Source: Baffinella frigidus (taxonomy: Eukaryota; Cryptophyceae; Cryptomonadales; Baffinellaceae). From it: DNA of 41,774 nucleotides. The stretch is taken from contig MU646528.1 of NCBI GenBank assembly GCA_026770585.1, positions 177,287-219,060 on the forward strand, read 5' to 3'. The notes beneath the pieces are model-generated. The model was given only the letters and a program-made list of their open reading frames with translations. It did not search any database and was not told the DNA's origin. The first letter of the stretch is position 1. Every line of letters begins with the position of its first letter. This document shows positions 21,659 to 32,012 of this stretch, one piece after another. The translations under genes and the position numbers were made by a program.

Positions 21659-24219
21659 TCAGAACTCGTAGTCCATCGCCAGGGGGGGGGCTTCGAGGAG
21701 GGGCTTGATGAGGTTGGTGATCACTGCCTGGTGGTCTGCGTGCGGGCCGTACCTGTTAGGGGTGAGGGTTTAGGGTTTAGGGTTTCAAGGTTTAGGGTTT
21801 ACATGTAGGGTTTAAAGTTTAAAGTTGAGAGTTCAGGGTCTAGCTTTTAGGGTTTAGCGTTATCGGGGCGTACCTGCGGGAAGGAGGGAAGCATTGTTGG
21901 TTGGACTTAGGGTTTAGGGTGTAGGGTTTAGGGTTTAGGGTTTAGGGCTTAGGGTTTCGGGTTTAGGGTTTAGGGTTTAGTGTTGGAACAGAGCATCGTG
22001 GCAGGCGAAGGCGCGGTGCAGGGGGGGGCGTGAGGGCAGGCGCCCGAGTCCTTCCGGGGGGTATGTCCGGGAAGCGAAGAAACGCGTTTTTGGATGATGA
22101 ATTGGTACTCATCGGCGAAGGTGCGACGCAGGGGGGAGGCGTCAGGGCAGGAGCCCGAGTCCTTCAGGGGGGGGTGTTCGGGAAGCGAAGTTGCTACCCC
22201 CTCCCACCAGAAGCGAAGTTGCTACCCCCTCCCACGTGCAAGAGTTTTTCGACCGAAAAACGCTTGCACGTGGGAGGGCTGGTGGGAGGAGGTTTCGGGA
22301 TTCGGGATTGGGGTTTAGGGTTCAGGGTTTAGGGTTTAGGGTCTGGGGTTTAGGGTTTGGGGTTTGGGGTTTAGGGTTTGGGGTTTGGGACTTAGGTGCT
22401 AGGGTTTACGGTTTAGGGTTTAGGATGTGGGTTGAGGGTTGATTGTTTAGGATTTAGGATTTAGGGTTTGGGGTTTAGGGTTTAGAGTTTATGGTTGGGA
22501 CTTAGAAGTTAGGGTTGAGGGTTTCGGGTTTCGGGTTGAGAGTAGATTTTAAATTAAGTTGTGGGGGTTGGGACTTAGGGGTTAGGGTTTATGTGTCATG
22601 GTTTAGGGTTTATGGTTCAGGGTTTAGGGTTTTTTAGGGTTTGGGGTTTGGGACATAGGTTTAAGGGTTTAGATCTAGGGTTTGGGGTTTAGGGTGTAGG
22701 GTTAATGGTTTGGGTTTTATGGTTGAGGATTGAGGGTTGAGGGTTGAGGGTTGAGGCTGAGGGCTTATGGTTTAGGGTTTAGGGTTTAGGGTTTAGGGTT
22801 TCGGGTTTAGAGTAGATTATAAATTTGGGTTATGGGGTTTGGGACTTAGGGGTTAGGGTTTATGTTTGAAGGTTTAGGGTTTATGGTTTATGGTTGAGGG
22901 TTTATGGTTGAAGGTTTGGGGTTTGGGACTCAGGTGTTAGGGTTTAGATTTCAAGGTTTAGGAGTTGGGATTTAGTGTGAATTGTTTAGGGTTTAGAGTT
23001 TATGGTTCAGGGTTTGGGGTTTAGGGTTTAGTGTCTAGGGTTTGGGGTTTGGGGTTTAGTGTTTAATGTTTAGGGTTTGGGACTTAGGTTAAGAGTTGAG
23101 GGTTAATGGTTTGGTGTTGAGGGTTGAAGATTGATGGTTTCAGATCTAGGTTTTAGGGTTTAGGGCTTAGGGTTTAGGGTTTAGGGTTCAGGGTGTAGGG
23201 TTTCGGGTTTAGAGTAGATTTTAAATTTATGGTATGGGGTTTAGGACTTACGGATTAGGGTTTATGTTTCAAGGTTTAGGGTTGAGGGTTTATGGTTGAG
23301 GGTTTATGGTTGAGGGTTCGGGGTTTGGGACTTAGGCTTTAGGGTTTAGGTTTCAAGGTTTAGGAATTGGGGTTTAGGGTTAATTGTCGAGGGTTTAGAG
23401 TTTAGGATTTAGGGTTCGGGAGAACGTTGCTAGAATCGCGTGTGGTGCAGGAGCTCCAGGGTCTACCGCAGCCCAACGCTGGATGGAAACTACCTCGTTC
23501 TTGCAACGTTAGCCTGTCAGGACGGAGTAGTCAGGGTCTGTGGGTGGGGGGGGCGGGGGGGGGGTAGCGCACGTGTCGAGCGCCGCCGCGTCGACGAGGT
23601 CGACCGAGAGCGCGTGCGTGTACCCCTGGTGCCGGTCCGTGAACGTCTTGCCCATCGTCAGGTCTGTGATGCCCTCGATCTTGCCCCCTGCGAGTGGGTA
23701 CCCCAGGGTTCAAATCGCGCCGGTGGAGGCAGGCGCCTCGCCCCGGCCGCAGGTGCCAACCCCTGCTTCGAGCGAAGACTTCTAGAGGGGCGGTCCCATG
23801 AGCCTGCGTGGCTTCTCTGTGGACGTGATGCAGCAGGACTCAGGATGCGGGCTGGGGCTGATGATTCTGGTCTGAGATTTGAGCAGCATGTTGCCGAGCT
23901 GAGCATTCCGGTCAAAGGACCAGCGTTGGCTGGCAGAAAAACAAAGTAGGATCTCTGGATCTTCCGGGGGCATGGAGCCAGTCCACACAGAAACTATGGC
24001 GTGACTTGTCCCGCTCTCGAGCGATCTCCCGCTGGAGCCTTCCCCCTCTGACCTCTTCCTCCCCAGCAATCTCCAACCACAGTCACTGGAGATTTTTTTC
24101 TGGGAAGGTACAGCACCTTTCCGGGAGTCGAGCGCGGTCAGCGCAGCCTTGATCTCGTCGATCTGCGCCTCGGTCGCCGCCTCCTTGAACTTGAAGAGCA
24201 CGATGTGCTTGATCGGCAT
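21659..24219 (-). CDS. Dabb (stress-responsive A/B barrel) domain protein, complete, 3 exons, 103 aa
   Basis: Exons: 24219-24117, 23687-23573, 21752-21659 (stop TGA at 21661-21659). Phases are 1 then 2 and the total is 312 nt. The protein opens with MPIKHIVLFKFKEAATEAQI, the typical first strand of Dabb proteins. It continues with GKIEGITDLTMGKTF and HQGYTHALSV (family pattern GYTH), and ends PPLAMDYEF; in this family the C-terminus commonly ends in a similar acidic/aromatic stretch. Length matches the usual 100-110 aa. Dabb proteins are small dimeric barrels, some stress-induced in plants, others enzymes of polyketide or aromatic metabolism; the substrate here is unknown. No signal peptide, so probably cytosolic. 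Intron 2 (21753-23572) is largely telomere-like repeat and intron 1 is 429 bp. The gene converges on HSPA13, 1.6 kb from its stop. A second copy of the start codon and first codons lies about 0.5 kb upstream (24741-24776). Confidence 0.92.
21762..23430 (-). repeat. Large telomere-like field in Dabb intron 2
   Basis: 21762-21985 and 22305-23430 are TTTAGGG variants on the plus strand (CCCTAAA in the sense strand). Higher-order repetition is visible: blocks with GGGACTTAGG and AGAGTAGATTTTAAATT recur at about 22500, 22800 and 23200. The field ends at the exon-3 acceptor as CACCCCTAACAG. Confidence 0.88.
22005..22200. repeat. ~125-bp tandem duplication in Dabb intron 2
   Basis: GGGGCGTGAGGGCAGGCGCC...CCGAGTCCTTCCGGGGGG recurs 125 bp later with changes; a shorter pair AAGCGAAGTTGCTACCCCCT follows at 22185-22230. 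Confidence 0.78.
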
Positions 24220-24531
24220 TTTTTGATTTTTCTGAGATCCTGTCGGGAACTCCGACTTTTGGGGATTTCCCAGGTTATGAGTCCATGCTCTAAAGGACCT
24301 CTCTCTGTCTCTCTCGCTCGCTCCCTCCCTCCCTCCCTCCATCCCTCGCTCGCTCGCTCCCTCCCTCCCCCCCTCCCTCTCTCCTTCCCTGTCTCTCACA
24401 CACACAACTCCGACATTTTGAAAGTCATTTCAGCCTCTAAAAGTCGATATTTGCTCGTTCGCTCGTTCGCGGCTCGTTTGCGGTCGAGTGCTGACCTCGC
24501 TGCGCCGGTGATCAAGGTGCTGCAGCACATA

Positions 24532-24657
24532 ACAGGGGTACCTCGCTCATAAGAAAGCTCCCCCCCCTAGGACCACCATGGGCCCCTGGGCATAGGCCTA
24601 CTGTGGGGTCCTAGGGGTGGCGCTTTTTTTTTAGTTTTATAAGCGAGGTACCCCTGC
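24532..24657. mobile_element. F1 palindromic element upstream of the Dabb gene
   Basis: ACAGGGGTACCTCGCTCATA on the left and TATAAGCGAGGTACCCCTG on the right. The right arm has a T-run insertion. It lies between the Dabb start and its upstream copy. Confidence 0.88.
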
Positions 24658-24740
24658 ATTGCCGTGCAGTGTCACGGGGCAACGACGTGTCTGGGGATAA
24701 ATTTCATTTAGGCATACCCCTTAGGTCCTTTATTAAAGAT

Positions 24741-24776
24741 TTTGAAGAGCACGATGTGCTTGATCGGCATTTTTTG
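24741..24776 (-). repeat. Copy of the Dabb gene start
   Basis: The minus strand reads AAAAAATGCCGATCAAGCAC and on, i.e. the start codon and codons MPIKHIVLFK, about 525 bp upstream of the true start. It then diverges. Confidence 0.82.
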
Positions 24777-26447
24777 CTTTGTGTCCGCTTTTTTTGAGTC
24801 TGAGATCCCATTGGGACATTGATTTAGGTCATGACCCCATTTCTCTCTCCCCCCCCCCTCCGCTGTCTCTCTCTCTCTCGCGCGCGCGCGCTCTCGCTTG
24901 CACGCTATGTATCTCGCTCTGTCTCTCTCTTACGCGCACACACAGGCAGATCATTGGCAGTGATAAAAGATTAAAGGGGGGGAGACACTTTTTACCACTG
25001 ACTGCGTCTGATTTCTGATTGCTGGATCTAGTAGAGAGCACCCGGTTTTGCGTCGGACGGAAGGTATGCCGAGATCCGTTGGAAGTCGGACTTCGCGTGC
25101 GGGGCAACCAGCGGTGGGGGCAGAGTAGCGGAACACGCAAGGCAGTCACGACCGACCGTCTGGCTTCGGCGTCCGCGTGACCGGTCACGCGGGCGTTCAC
25201 GAGCCTGGTTTTGCGTCGGACGGAAGGTATGCCTACTTGGGACTTGCTCTACTTTAGGTCCTTTAGGTTTTAATTTCTCCCAACATAGCCCAACGACACG
25301 CCCTTCCGTAGAAAGGACTGCAGAGAAAGCATTTTTGGCTGACTTGCAGCTCCTTGTTAGCATAAGGAAACTTTATTATCCTTTTTTAACCTCTTTTGAA
25401 CTACAACAAAGGTCTTTGTCTTTGTCTTTTGTACATCACTTTTTCAGCACCAGCAAGGTGTTTTTCCAAAAATCCTATCGGGAACTCCGATATGTTGTAA
25501 GTAAACTCGGTTTCTCAAAAGTCTACACTGTCTTGTTCGCAGTCCGAGGGTGAGACGTTCTCCCACCACCACTTCCGTTAGGGGTGGTCGCAGGCTGCAA
25601 ATATAACTCGATTGAGTGATATTTGCAGCCCGCAAATATAACAACGCCCAATTGTGGACTACCGTTTAGCCGGTGTGTGCTGCGATCCTCTGCACCGGGG
25701 GGCTTGATGTGATCCGAAAGGAAGCGTGGCTTTTTTGCAGAACAAGTTGCAGTGTCCGCCTATGTTGGGAGCTCGAAGAACCTTGAGGAAATAAAGGACC
25801 GTCTCACGTCTCCGAAAGCAGGGGTCCCTTCTGAAATGGATGGCCCGGGCTCTCTAGCCTTCAATCTTGCAGCCAGCGCCATTCTTCTTTGTTTCTACTC
25901 TCACGGTGCAAAATTCCATGGGCTTTAAGACGGGCCCCAAGAGAGCCACCCTGTATCCCCTCTTCACGAGCCTCTGCACTGGAGAGCTAAACGCGATCCG
26001 AAAGCAAAAATGCGTTTTCTGCAGTCCTTTCTACGGAAGGGCGTGTCGTTGGGCTATGTTGGGAGCATGTAAAACCTAAAGGACCTAAAGGGCCCATCTG
26101 CGATGCAGAGCGAGTCCTCGAAAGTGGCCATCTTCAAAAGTGAACGTTCGCACGAAAGGAAGCATGGTCTTTCTACAGAGCAAGTTCCGGTGTCCGCCTA
26201 CGTTGGGAGCTCGAAGAGCCTCAAATCCCTAAAGGACGGCCTATGCCATTCCACATCGCATTTTCAATACATAAATTACATGTATGGCATTCCACGCTCC
26301 CCATAAGCCTGTTTCTGCCCCCCCCCCCCCCTTAGACTCACAACCTGAAAGAGTGTAGACTAGGTTATGAGTGTAGGGTAATTAGCCCACACCCACACTC
26401 CCTCGCCCTTTCACTCCCACTTGTCCCTCTACACCTGCTCGCCACGA

Positions 26448-26605
26448 GGAGAGAGGGAGAGAGGGAGAGGGAGAGGGAGAGAGGGAGAGAGAGAGAGAGA
26501 GCGCGCGCGAGAGAGAGAGGGAGAGAGGGAGAGAGAGAGAGAGGGAGAGAGGGAGAAAGAGTGTGTGAGAGAGAGAGGGAGAGAGAGGGAGGGAGAGAGA
26601 GAGCC
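26448..26605. repeat. GA-rich microsatellite
   Basis: About 150 bp of (GA)n/(GAGAGGGA)n. Similar CT/GA runs lie at 8680-8731, 13599-13623, 17140-17197, 24300-24405, 24841-24895 and 38857-38995. Confidence 0.9.
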
Positions 26606-26775
26606 ACGTGACGTGGGCCCCATCTGCTCCACGCCTAGTGCACGAACGGAGAAGGCGCTACTCCTTCCCCTCAACACTTATCCACATCCGTGCCCACCCG
26701 CTTCCGTTTTGCCGCCCCCGCATGCAGGGCAAACACGACGCCCGCCCACGCCGCGTTGCGCCCCTAGGACCCTAC

Positions 26776-26899
26776 AGTACAGGGGTACCTCGCTCATAAG
26801 AAACCGTCCCCCCCTAGGACCCTACAGTAGGCCTATGCCTACGGCCCTACGGTGGTCCTAGGGGGGGGGGCGGTTTCTTATGAGCGAGGTAGCCCTGTA
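26776..26899. mobile_element. F1 palindromic element
   Basis: Well-preserved copy. A second partial core follows at 26900-26945 (GGTGGTCCTAGGGG), and on both sides lie copies of a CACATCCGTGCCCACCCGCT / CACATCAGTACCCACCCGCT segment, i.e. a local duplication. Confidence 0.88.
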
Positions 26900-27500
26900 G
26901 GGCTATGCCTAGGGCCCTGTGGTGGTCCTAGGGGGGGGGGGGCTCGACCTCAACACTATCCACATCAGTACCCACCCGCTTCCGCTTTGCCACAGGAGCA
27001 GGAAGGGCAAACACGACGCTCGCCCACGTCGCGCGGCACCCCGGCCAGTCGTCAGAAGTCATGAACTGCGCGAAAAATGCTCGTACCATCCATCCGAAAA
27101 ATGCTCATATGCGCGGCCGACACTGTTGCCCTTTGACTCTTGGATTGTTGCCCTTTGACTCTTGGATTGCCCCTTGGGGAAAACCCCTACATTTGGTTGG
27201 TTGGACATCTGAGGTATCCGTGATTGGAGCTCCTGTGAGCCCAACGATGGGATATCATATGGGCCTTCAGCCGACTTGTGGTCCTAGTGTGTGGGGGGTG
27301 TGAGCCTTTGATTTTACTCTAACGCCCGATGAGGATACCCTTTAGCCGGTTTCTGCTGCGATCCTTTGCACCGGGGGGGGGGGCTGAATGTGATCCGACA
27401 GGAAACATGGCTTTTCTGCAGAACAAGTTCCAGTGTTCACCTATGTTGGGAACTCGAAAAACCTGAAGGACCTAAAGGACTCTAAAGGACCATTAGGCTA

Positions 27501-27955
27501 ATGGCCCAGAAAGACTCAGGATTCACCCAGAAAGCCTCAGTATTCACTCAGAAAGACTCAGGATTCACCCAGAAAGATTCAGGATCCAGTGAGGGTCACT
27601 CAGGATTGACTCAAAGAGACTCAGGATTTACACAGAAATACTCAGGATTCAGTCAGAAACACTCAGGATTTACCCAGAAAGACTCAGGATGAAGTGAGAG
27701 TCACTCAGGATTGACCCAGCAAGACTCAGGATAGACCCAGCAGGATAAGTTCCGATGTCCGCCTAGTCCGCCTACGTTGGGAGCTCGAAGAACCTAAAGG
27801 ACCTAAAGGAAAAACTCAGGATTCAGTCAAGAAAACTCAGGATTCACCCAAAAGACTCAGGATTCACCCAGAAAGGCTCAGGATTCACTCAGAAAGACTC
27901 AGGATTGACTCGGAGGGTCTCAGGATTGACTCAGAGAGACTCGGGAAAGAGTTTA
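27501..27955 (+). repeat. 21-bp minisatellite
   Basis: Unit GACTCAGGATTCACCCAGAAA (7 codons, readable as FTQKDSG) with variants, interrupted at 27738-27815 by an R1 copy. The frame is open for only 63 codons and there is no other sign of a gene. Confidence 0.85.
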
Positions 27956-28109
27956 CAGTTACCTTTTGCAGTGAAACACCCATTTCCCGCTAAAAACTGG
28001 GAGTTCTTACTAAAAACTGGTGTTTTGACTAAAAAAATAGCAAGTTTTATTGGTTGCCGAGCTTCAAAACTGATAGGCCACCTTCACCTTGACTCGTCGG
28101 CCACACTAG

Positions 28110-28620
28110 ACCCTACACCATAAAACCTGGACCCTCAACCCTGAACCTTCAACCCTAACCTCCAAACTCTAAAGCCTAAACCCTAAATCCTGGACCCAAA
28201 ACCCTAAACCATAAGTCATCCTAAACCCTGAACCCTAAACCCTAAACCTGAACCCGAAACCATCAACCATAAACCCTAAACCCTAAACCCTACATCCTAC
28301 ACCCTGAACCCTGAACCCTGAACCCTGAACCTTGAACACTGAACCCTGAACCCTGAACCCTACACTCCAAACTGTAAACTCTAAACCATAAACCCTAAAT
28401 CCTAAACCCTAAACCCTTAACCCTGAACCCTAAACCTTCAACCCTCAACCCTCAACCTTCGACCCTCAACCCTAAACCCTAAACCCTCAACCCTAAAACA
28501 TAAAACTTTCAATTCCTAACCCGAAACCCAAAACCCGAGACCTGAAACTTGAAACCCTTGAACTCGAAACCCCGAAACCCGAAACCTGAAGCCCCTTATC
28601 CTGAATCCCGAAACCCAACT
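28110..28620 (+). repeat. CCCTAAA-type block in the Dabb / membrane-protein intergenic region
   Basis: CCCTAAA, CCCTGAA, CCCTCAA and CCCGAAA units. It is the one large block not inside a gene I can define. Confidence 0.85.
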
Positions 28621-28918
28621 AACGCAAGCCCATTTCTTTCTTCGCGACTACCTTGTTTCGCAGATCCTCTTTGAGTCATCTTTGACCCCAAAGTCACTTC
28701 TTTTTGTTAAGTTCATATTTTGTAACTTTTGAGAGGCTTCTGAACGCAGCGCGATAGATGGCCAATCACAGGGCGATCGAGGGGCCTCGAACGGGGGCGA
28801 ACCCGTCCTTTCAAAAGAGCCATTTACGAAAAGAAAAACTTCGTTGCAATCCAATGCACACATGCCATACAGTCACGTAAGTCACTCCTTCATGTAGCTG
28901 GCTAATCCCTGGCTACTT

Positions 28919-29143
28919 ATGGCGACTAAGTGCACTGCACTAATTGGACCACTCTCAGTGTGGGCACAGACCGGAAGAAATTACTTCGTTGAGACGGACT
29001 TGCACTTTCTGAGCGTCCGTGCGCCGACAGGAGGGGAAATTCATTTTTTGAAAATCGAAGTTGCGTCTCACATAGTCTGGGCCAAGATTCCATCCGCGGC
29101 GAAGGACCACGCGCACATTGTTGAGCACAGGGGTATCCCTTAA
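28919..29143 (+). CDS. Hypothetical 74-aa open frame, doubtful
   Basis: A complete ATG-to-stop frame in the intergenic region, with ordinary composition (VWAQTGRNYFVETDLHFLSV in the N-terminal half). It has no family match I recognise, no visible introns, and it ends inside an F2 element. An overlapping minus-strand frame is equally long. It could be chance or a transposon remnant. Confidence 0.15.
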   Translation: MATKCTALIGPLSVWAQTGRNYFVETDLHFLSVRAPTGGEIHFLKIEVASHIVWAKIPSAAKDHAHIVEHRGIP

Positions 29144-30386
29144 GTGCCCAGTAGGCTCATACACCCTACGATAGGGCCCTAGGACCTGCCTAGGACTTCC
29201 ACGGGCGAATATTCGCCCTGTGGTCACTTCAGGGATAATGTACCTCACTCATAAGAACCTGCCCCACCCCTAGGACCACCGTAGGGCCCTAGACATAGTC
29301 CTACTGTAGGGTCCCATGGGGGGGCGCTTTCTTATGCGCGAGGTACCCCTGTACGGTACATGTAGGGTCGTAGGAGCGTGCGTGTTCTTGTATTCGACAT
29401 ACCACCGGTCAGCCCATGTAATGCTGCGTGCGAACCGCAGGGTGGGCTGGTGGTGGGACACTTTCGAGGAGAGACACGGGGAAGCAGGCGACAGCGTCGG
29501 CCCGTGAGGACTATCCGGGGGTACTTCGCTCAAAAGCGCCCTCCCCCGTAGAGACCACCTTAGGGCCCTATGCATACATGTAGCCCTACTATCCCTTAGT
29601 GGCGAGGGGTCAAAATGGACCCCCAAGAGGTCCCAGGCAGGGTCTAGGGCCCTACAGTAGGGTGTATGAGCCTACTCGCCACTTAGGGGATAGGGTCCTA
29701 GGAGGAGGCGGTTTCATACGAGCGAGGTACCCCTGTAGGCCCGCCCCGCCTCCATCAAGAGCTCCAAGAGCATTTCCACACAAAGAGCTCCCAGAGCTTT
29801 CGCACACCTAGTTGCCTACAGGGGTACCTCGATTACAAGAAAACGCCTCCCCGTAGGACCCTACAGTAGGCCTATGCCTAGGCCCCTATGGTCGTCCTAG
29901 GGGGGTGACGTTTTCTTGTAATCGAGGTACCCCTGTAATCACACCCGACACCGCCGTTCCTCGTAGAAGGCGCGAGACTTTACTCCATGTCTTTGGACAA
30001 GGCTCCTGCCGCGCCAAGGGTGCCTAATTACGGCATTCCGTAGGGTGCTACAGGGGTACCTCGCTCATAAGAAACCGCCGCCCCCCTAGGACCACCATAC
30101 GACCCTAGGCATAGGGCTACTGTAGGGTCCTAGGAGGGGGCAGTTTCTTATGAGCGAGGTAACCCTGTACCGTATGCAATACGGTAGGGTGGTACGGAAC
30201 GCCGGAATTAGGTTGACGCCGGAATTGGGTCGTCAACCCTTATGCACTGCGAGGCCCTCTCGCAGCATAGAGCCCACTCTATCCCTTGAGTGGCGAGAAG
30301 GCTCATACGTCCTACCGTAGGGCCCTAGGACCTGCCTAGGACCTCTTGGCAGTCAAATTTGACTGCCTGGCCACTTAAGGGATAAC
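29127..30386. mobile_element. Nested cluster of F1 and F2 elements
   Basis: F1 copies: 29127-29353, 29518-29738, 29817-29938, 30050-30170. F2 is a ~104-bp palindromic element with TATCCCTTAAGTGGC ends at 29134-29236, 29589-29692 and 30280-30384. The first two F2 copies sit inside F1 copies. The third sits inside another palindrome whose arms read GCAGCATAGAGCCCACTC. Confidence 0.85.
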
Positions 30387-30586
30387 ACTCTATTGTGAGA
30401 ATGGGTTCTATGCTGCGAAAAAGTCTTGAAGCAGAAGACGTCGAGAGAAGAGGGGCACAGAAGAGAGAGGAGGGGGGGGGGTTCTACAGGGACACTAGAG
30501 TCTACAGGGAGGCCAGCAACATGTTTTCATCATCAGGGGCCCCTGCAAAATTGTAAGGGCCCCTACGGCCTACGGGTGAAAACTAT

Positions 30587-31889
30587 CTACAGGGATTGGT
30601 ACGCGGCGTCGGAGGCGCGCCCGCCTCGCCGGTCGATGATCTGCTGCACGCCCTCCCGCGCTTTCTCCACGTACTGCACCGTCAGACGGTCTCCTCTCCG
30701 GTATGAGTAGAACACCTGGGGGGGGGGTTGGGGGTTTGGGGTTTGGAGTTTGGGTTTTGGGTTTTGGGGTGTGGGGTTTGGGGTTTGGGGTTTGGGGTTT
30801 GGGGTTNNNNNNNNNNNNNNNNNNNNNNNNNNNNNNNNNNNNNNNNNNNNNNNNNNNNNNNNNNNNGGGGTTTGGGGTTTGGGGGTTAGGGTTACCGCCC
30901 CGCCGAGCGCCCCGATGAACAACGCCATCCACACCTGGTTGAGGGTTGAGGGTTGAGGGTTTAGGGTTCCACTCGGCAGGCTACGGGGCACGAAATCCGG
31001 GGATGGACGTGACGAATTGCCGACATTTGGCGTGCCGACATTTGGCGTGTTTCTTGGGCAAGAATCCAATAATTAACTTAATCATGGTTCCTCGTAGTGT
31101 TCCCAGCGGTAGGATTTAGGGATTAGGTTTGGGTTTTAGGGTTTAAGTTTCAGGGTTTAGAGGTTAGGATTTAGGGTTCAGGGTTTATGGTTTAGGTTTT
31201 AGGGTCTAGTTAGGGTTAGGGTCTAGGGCTCACCATCTGCCCTACTGCGTTTCGGTACGCGCTCCCAACCGCGTCCATCTGGCCTGTATACCTGCACAAC
31301 GCCCAGCCAGGAGGGGTCCATCAGCGCCAGAAAATTGCAGCATACGGCCAAGTGGACCCCCCAGGGTTGGAAGCTGCTTGAAAAGCGGATCCGCCCAGAG
31401 AAGCAGGCGCCTCAAGGCGCTCACCGGTTTGGCACACGGCGTGGGGGATCGGGCAGGAGGGGTCGCGTACCGTGCGTCGTAGTTCTCGTCGGACGCATAG
31501 CCGCCCGCGCTGGAGGGAAATGTGCCGCCGGCCTGCTCCGTGCAGCCGTCCTGCTTGATCCACGTCATGTCTCCCTGCTGCTGCTCGATGCCGGGCCCCG
31601 AGCGCACCTCGTACAAACCAACGCCCAGCGAAATGGCGTCCTCGTCGCCGTACGCCGTCTTGGTGATCCCCCCGCACTCATAGCCAAGCGTGTTGCAGTG
31701 CTGCTCGGCTTCCTCAAGCGTCTCAAACGAGCGGCAATCGTCCACGCAGCCGTCGAGCAGCACAGCCTCGAAAGGCCCGTCGAAGCACGAGAGCGCGTGG
31801 TCGTCCTGGACCTGCCCGCGTACGCCCGCTACCAACCCTGCCACGCACAACACCAGCACCGCCCGCCGCGCCGCTGTCGTCCCACTCAT
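30587..31889 (-). CDS. Cysteine-rich type I membrane protein, complete, 4 exons, 214 aa
   Basis: Exons: 31889-31471, 31291-31234, 30934-30896, 30715-30587 (TAG), all GT-AG and in phase, 645 nt. The signal peptide covers residues 1-25 ([15 protein letters not shown]). The lumenal or extracellular part has cysteines in CFDGPFEAVLLDGCVDDC, QHCNTLGYECGGITK and KQDGC, plus LYEVRSGP and TWIKQ. This layout recalls small PAN/apple-like or lectin-type cysteine domains of protists, but I do not assign a family. Residues 160-177 (VWMALFIGALGGAVFYSY) form one membrane span, followed by YRRG (positive-inside) and a 36-residue basic, probably helical tail ending AAYQSL. The start at 31889 was chosen because the signal peptide begins there; an in-frame ATG at 32009 would lie across the divergent promoter. 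Head-to-head with PDI, 123 bp apart. An inverted partial copy of exon 1 lies at 37360-37650. Intron 3 holds a 60-N gap. Confidence 0.86.
30720..31230 (-). repeat. TTTGGGG/TTTAGGG blocks in membrane-protein introns 2 and 3
   Basis: 30720-30895 (mostly TTTGGGG, interrupted by the N gap), 30935-30985 and 31100-31230. In sense they read CCCCAAA/CCCTAAA; one ends as CCCTCAACCAG at exon 3. Confidence 0.85.
30807..30866. other. Assembly gap, 60 N
   Basis: Inside the TTTGGGG repeat of membrane-protein intron 3; probably a collapsed repeat. Confidence 0.97.
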
Positions 31890-32012
31890 TCTACCGCTGG
31901 TGAGCTGGTGACGGTGCGTCGATTTTGTTCGGTTGACTGAAATCCCGACGCGACCGGAATCCGGTCGTGCTTGCGCCTTCCCGCTGCGGGATCCTGAAGG
32001 AAGACGCAAGGC
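31890..32012. promoter_or_regulatory. Compact bidirectional promoter, membrane protein / PDI
   Basis: Only 123 bp lie between two outward-facing start codons. The stretch contains an inverted pair CGACCGGA/TCCGGTCG (31959-31974) and a second small dyad around GCCTTCCCGCTGCGGGA, with a TTGACTGAA-type box at 31933. Both transcripts must start here unless a 5' UTR intron lies further out. A near-complete inverted copy exists at 37207-37360, which supports treating the segment as one unit. Confidence 0.6.

Larger units (their letters stand above)
25150..27810. repeat. Dispersed repeats R1 and R2, Dabb / membrane-protein intergenic region
   Basis: R1 (~95 bp: GATCCGAAAG...TTTCTGCAG...TATGTTGGGAGCTCGAAGAA...AAAGGACC) at 25244-25345 (inverted), 25708-25797, 25996-26092, 26148-26240, 27386-27485 and 27740-27810; another copy at 41310-41408. 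R2 (GCGTGACCGGTCACGCGGAC with flanks) at about 25150-25210 (inverted), 38306-38394 and 41487-41575. No coding potential recognised. Confidence 0.8.
24220..30586. other. 6.4-kb intergenic region, repeats only
   Basis: Between two minus-strand genes. It holds R1/R2 repeats, F1/F2 elements, a GA microsatellite, the 21-bp minisatellite and a CCCTAAA block. I searched by eye for exon-like pieces with family motifs and found none, though short exons of an unknown gene could be missed. Confidence 0.55.

Noticed and set aside
22030-22332. 100-aa plus-strand frame in Dabb intron 2
   Set aside because: It is made of a 125-bp tandem duplication; no domain is recognised and the Dabb gene is complete and in phase without it.
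26421-26861. 146-aa frame through the GA repeat
   Set aside because: Arg/Glu repeats come from (GA)n and the frame continues into an F1 element.
27501-27955. CRISPR-like or protein-coding repeat array
   Set aside because: Units are contiguous with no unique spacers, the open frame is short and broken by another repeat, and the window is eukaryotic.
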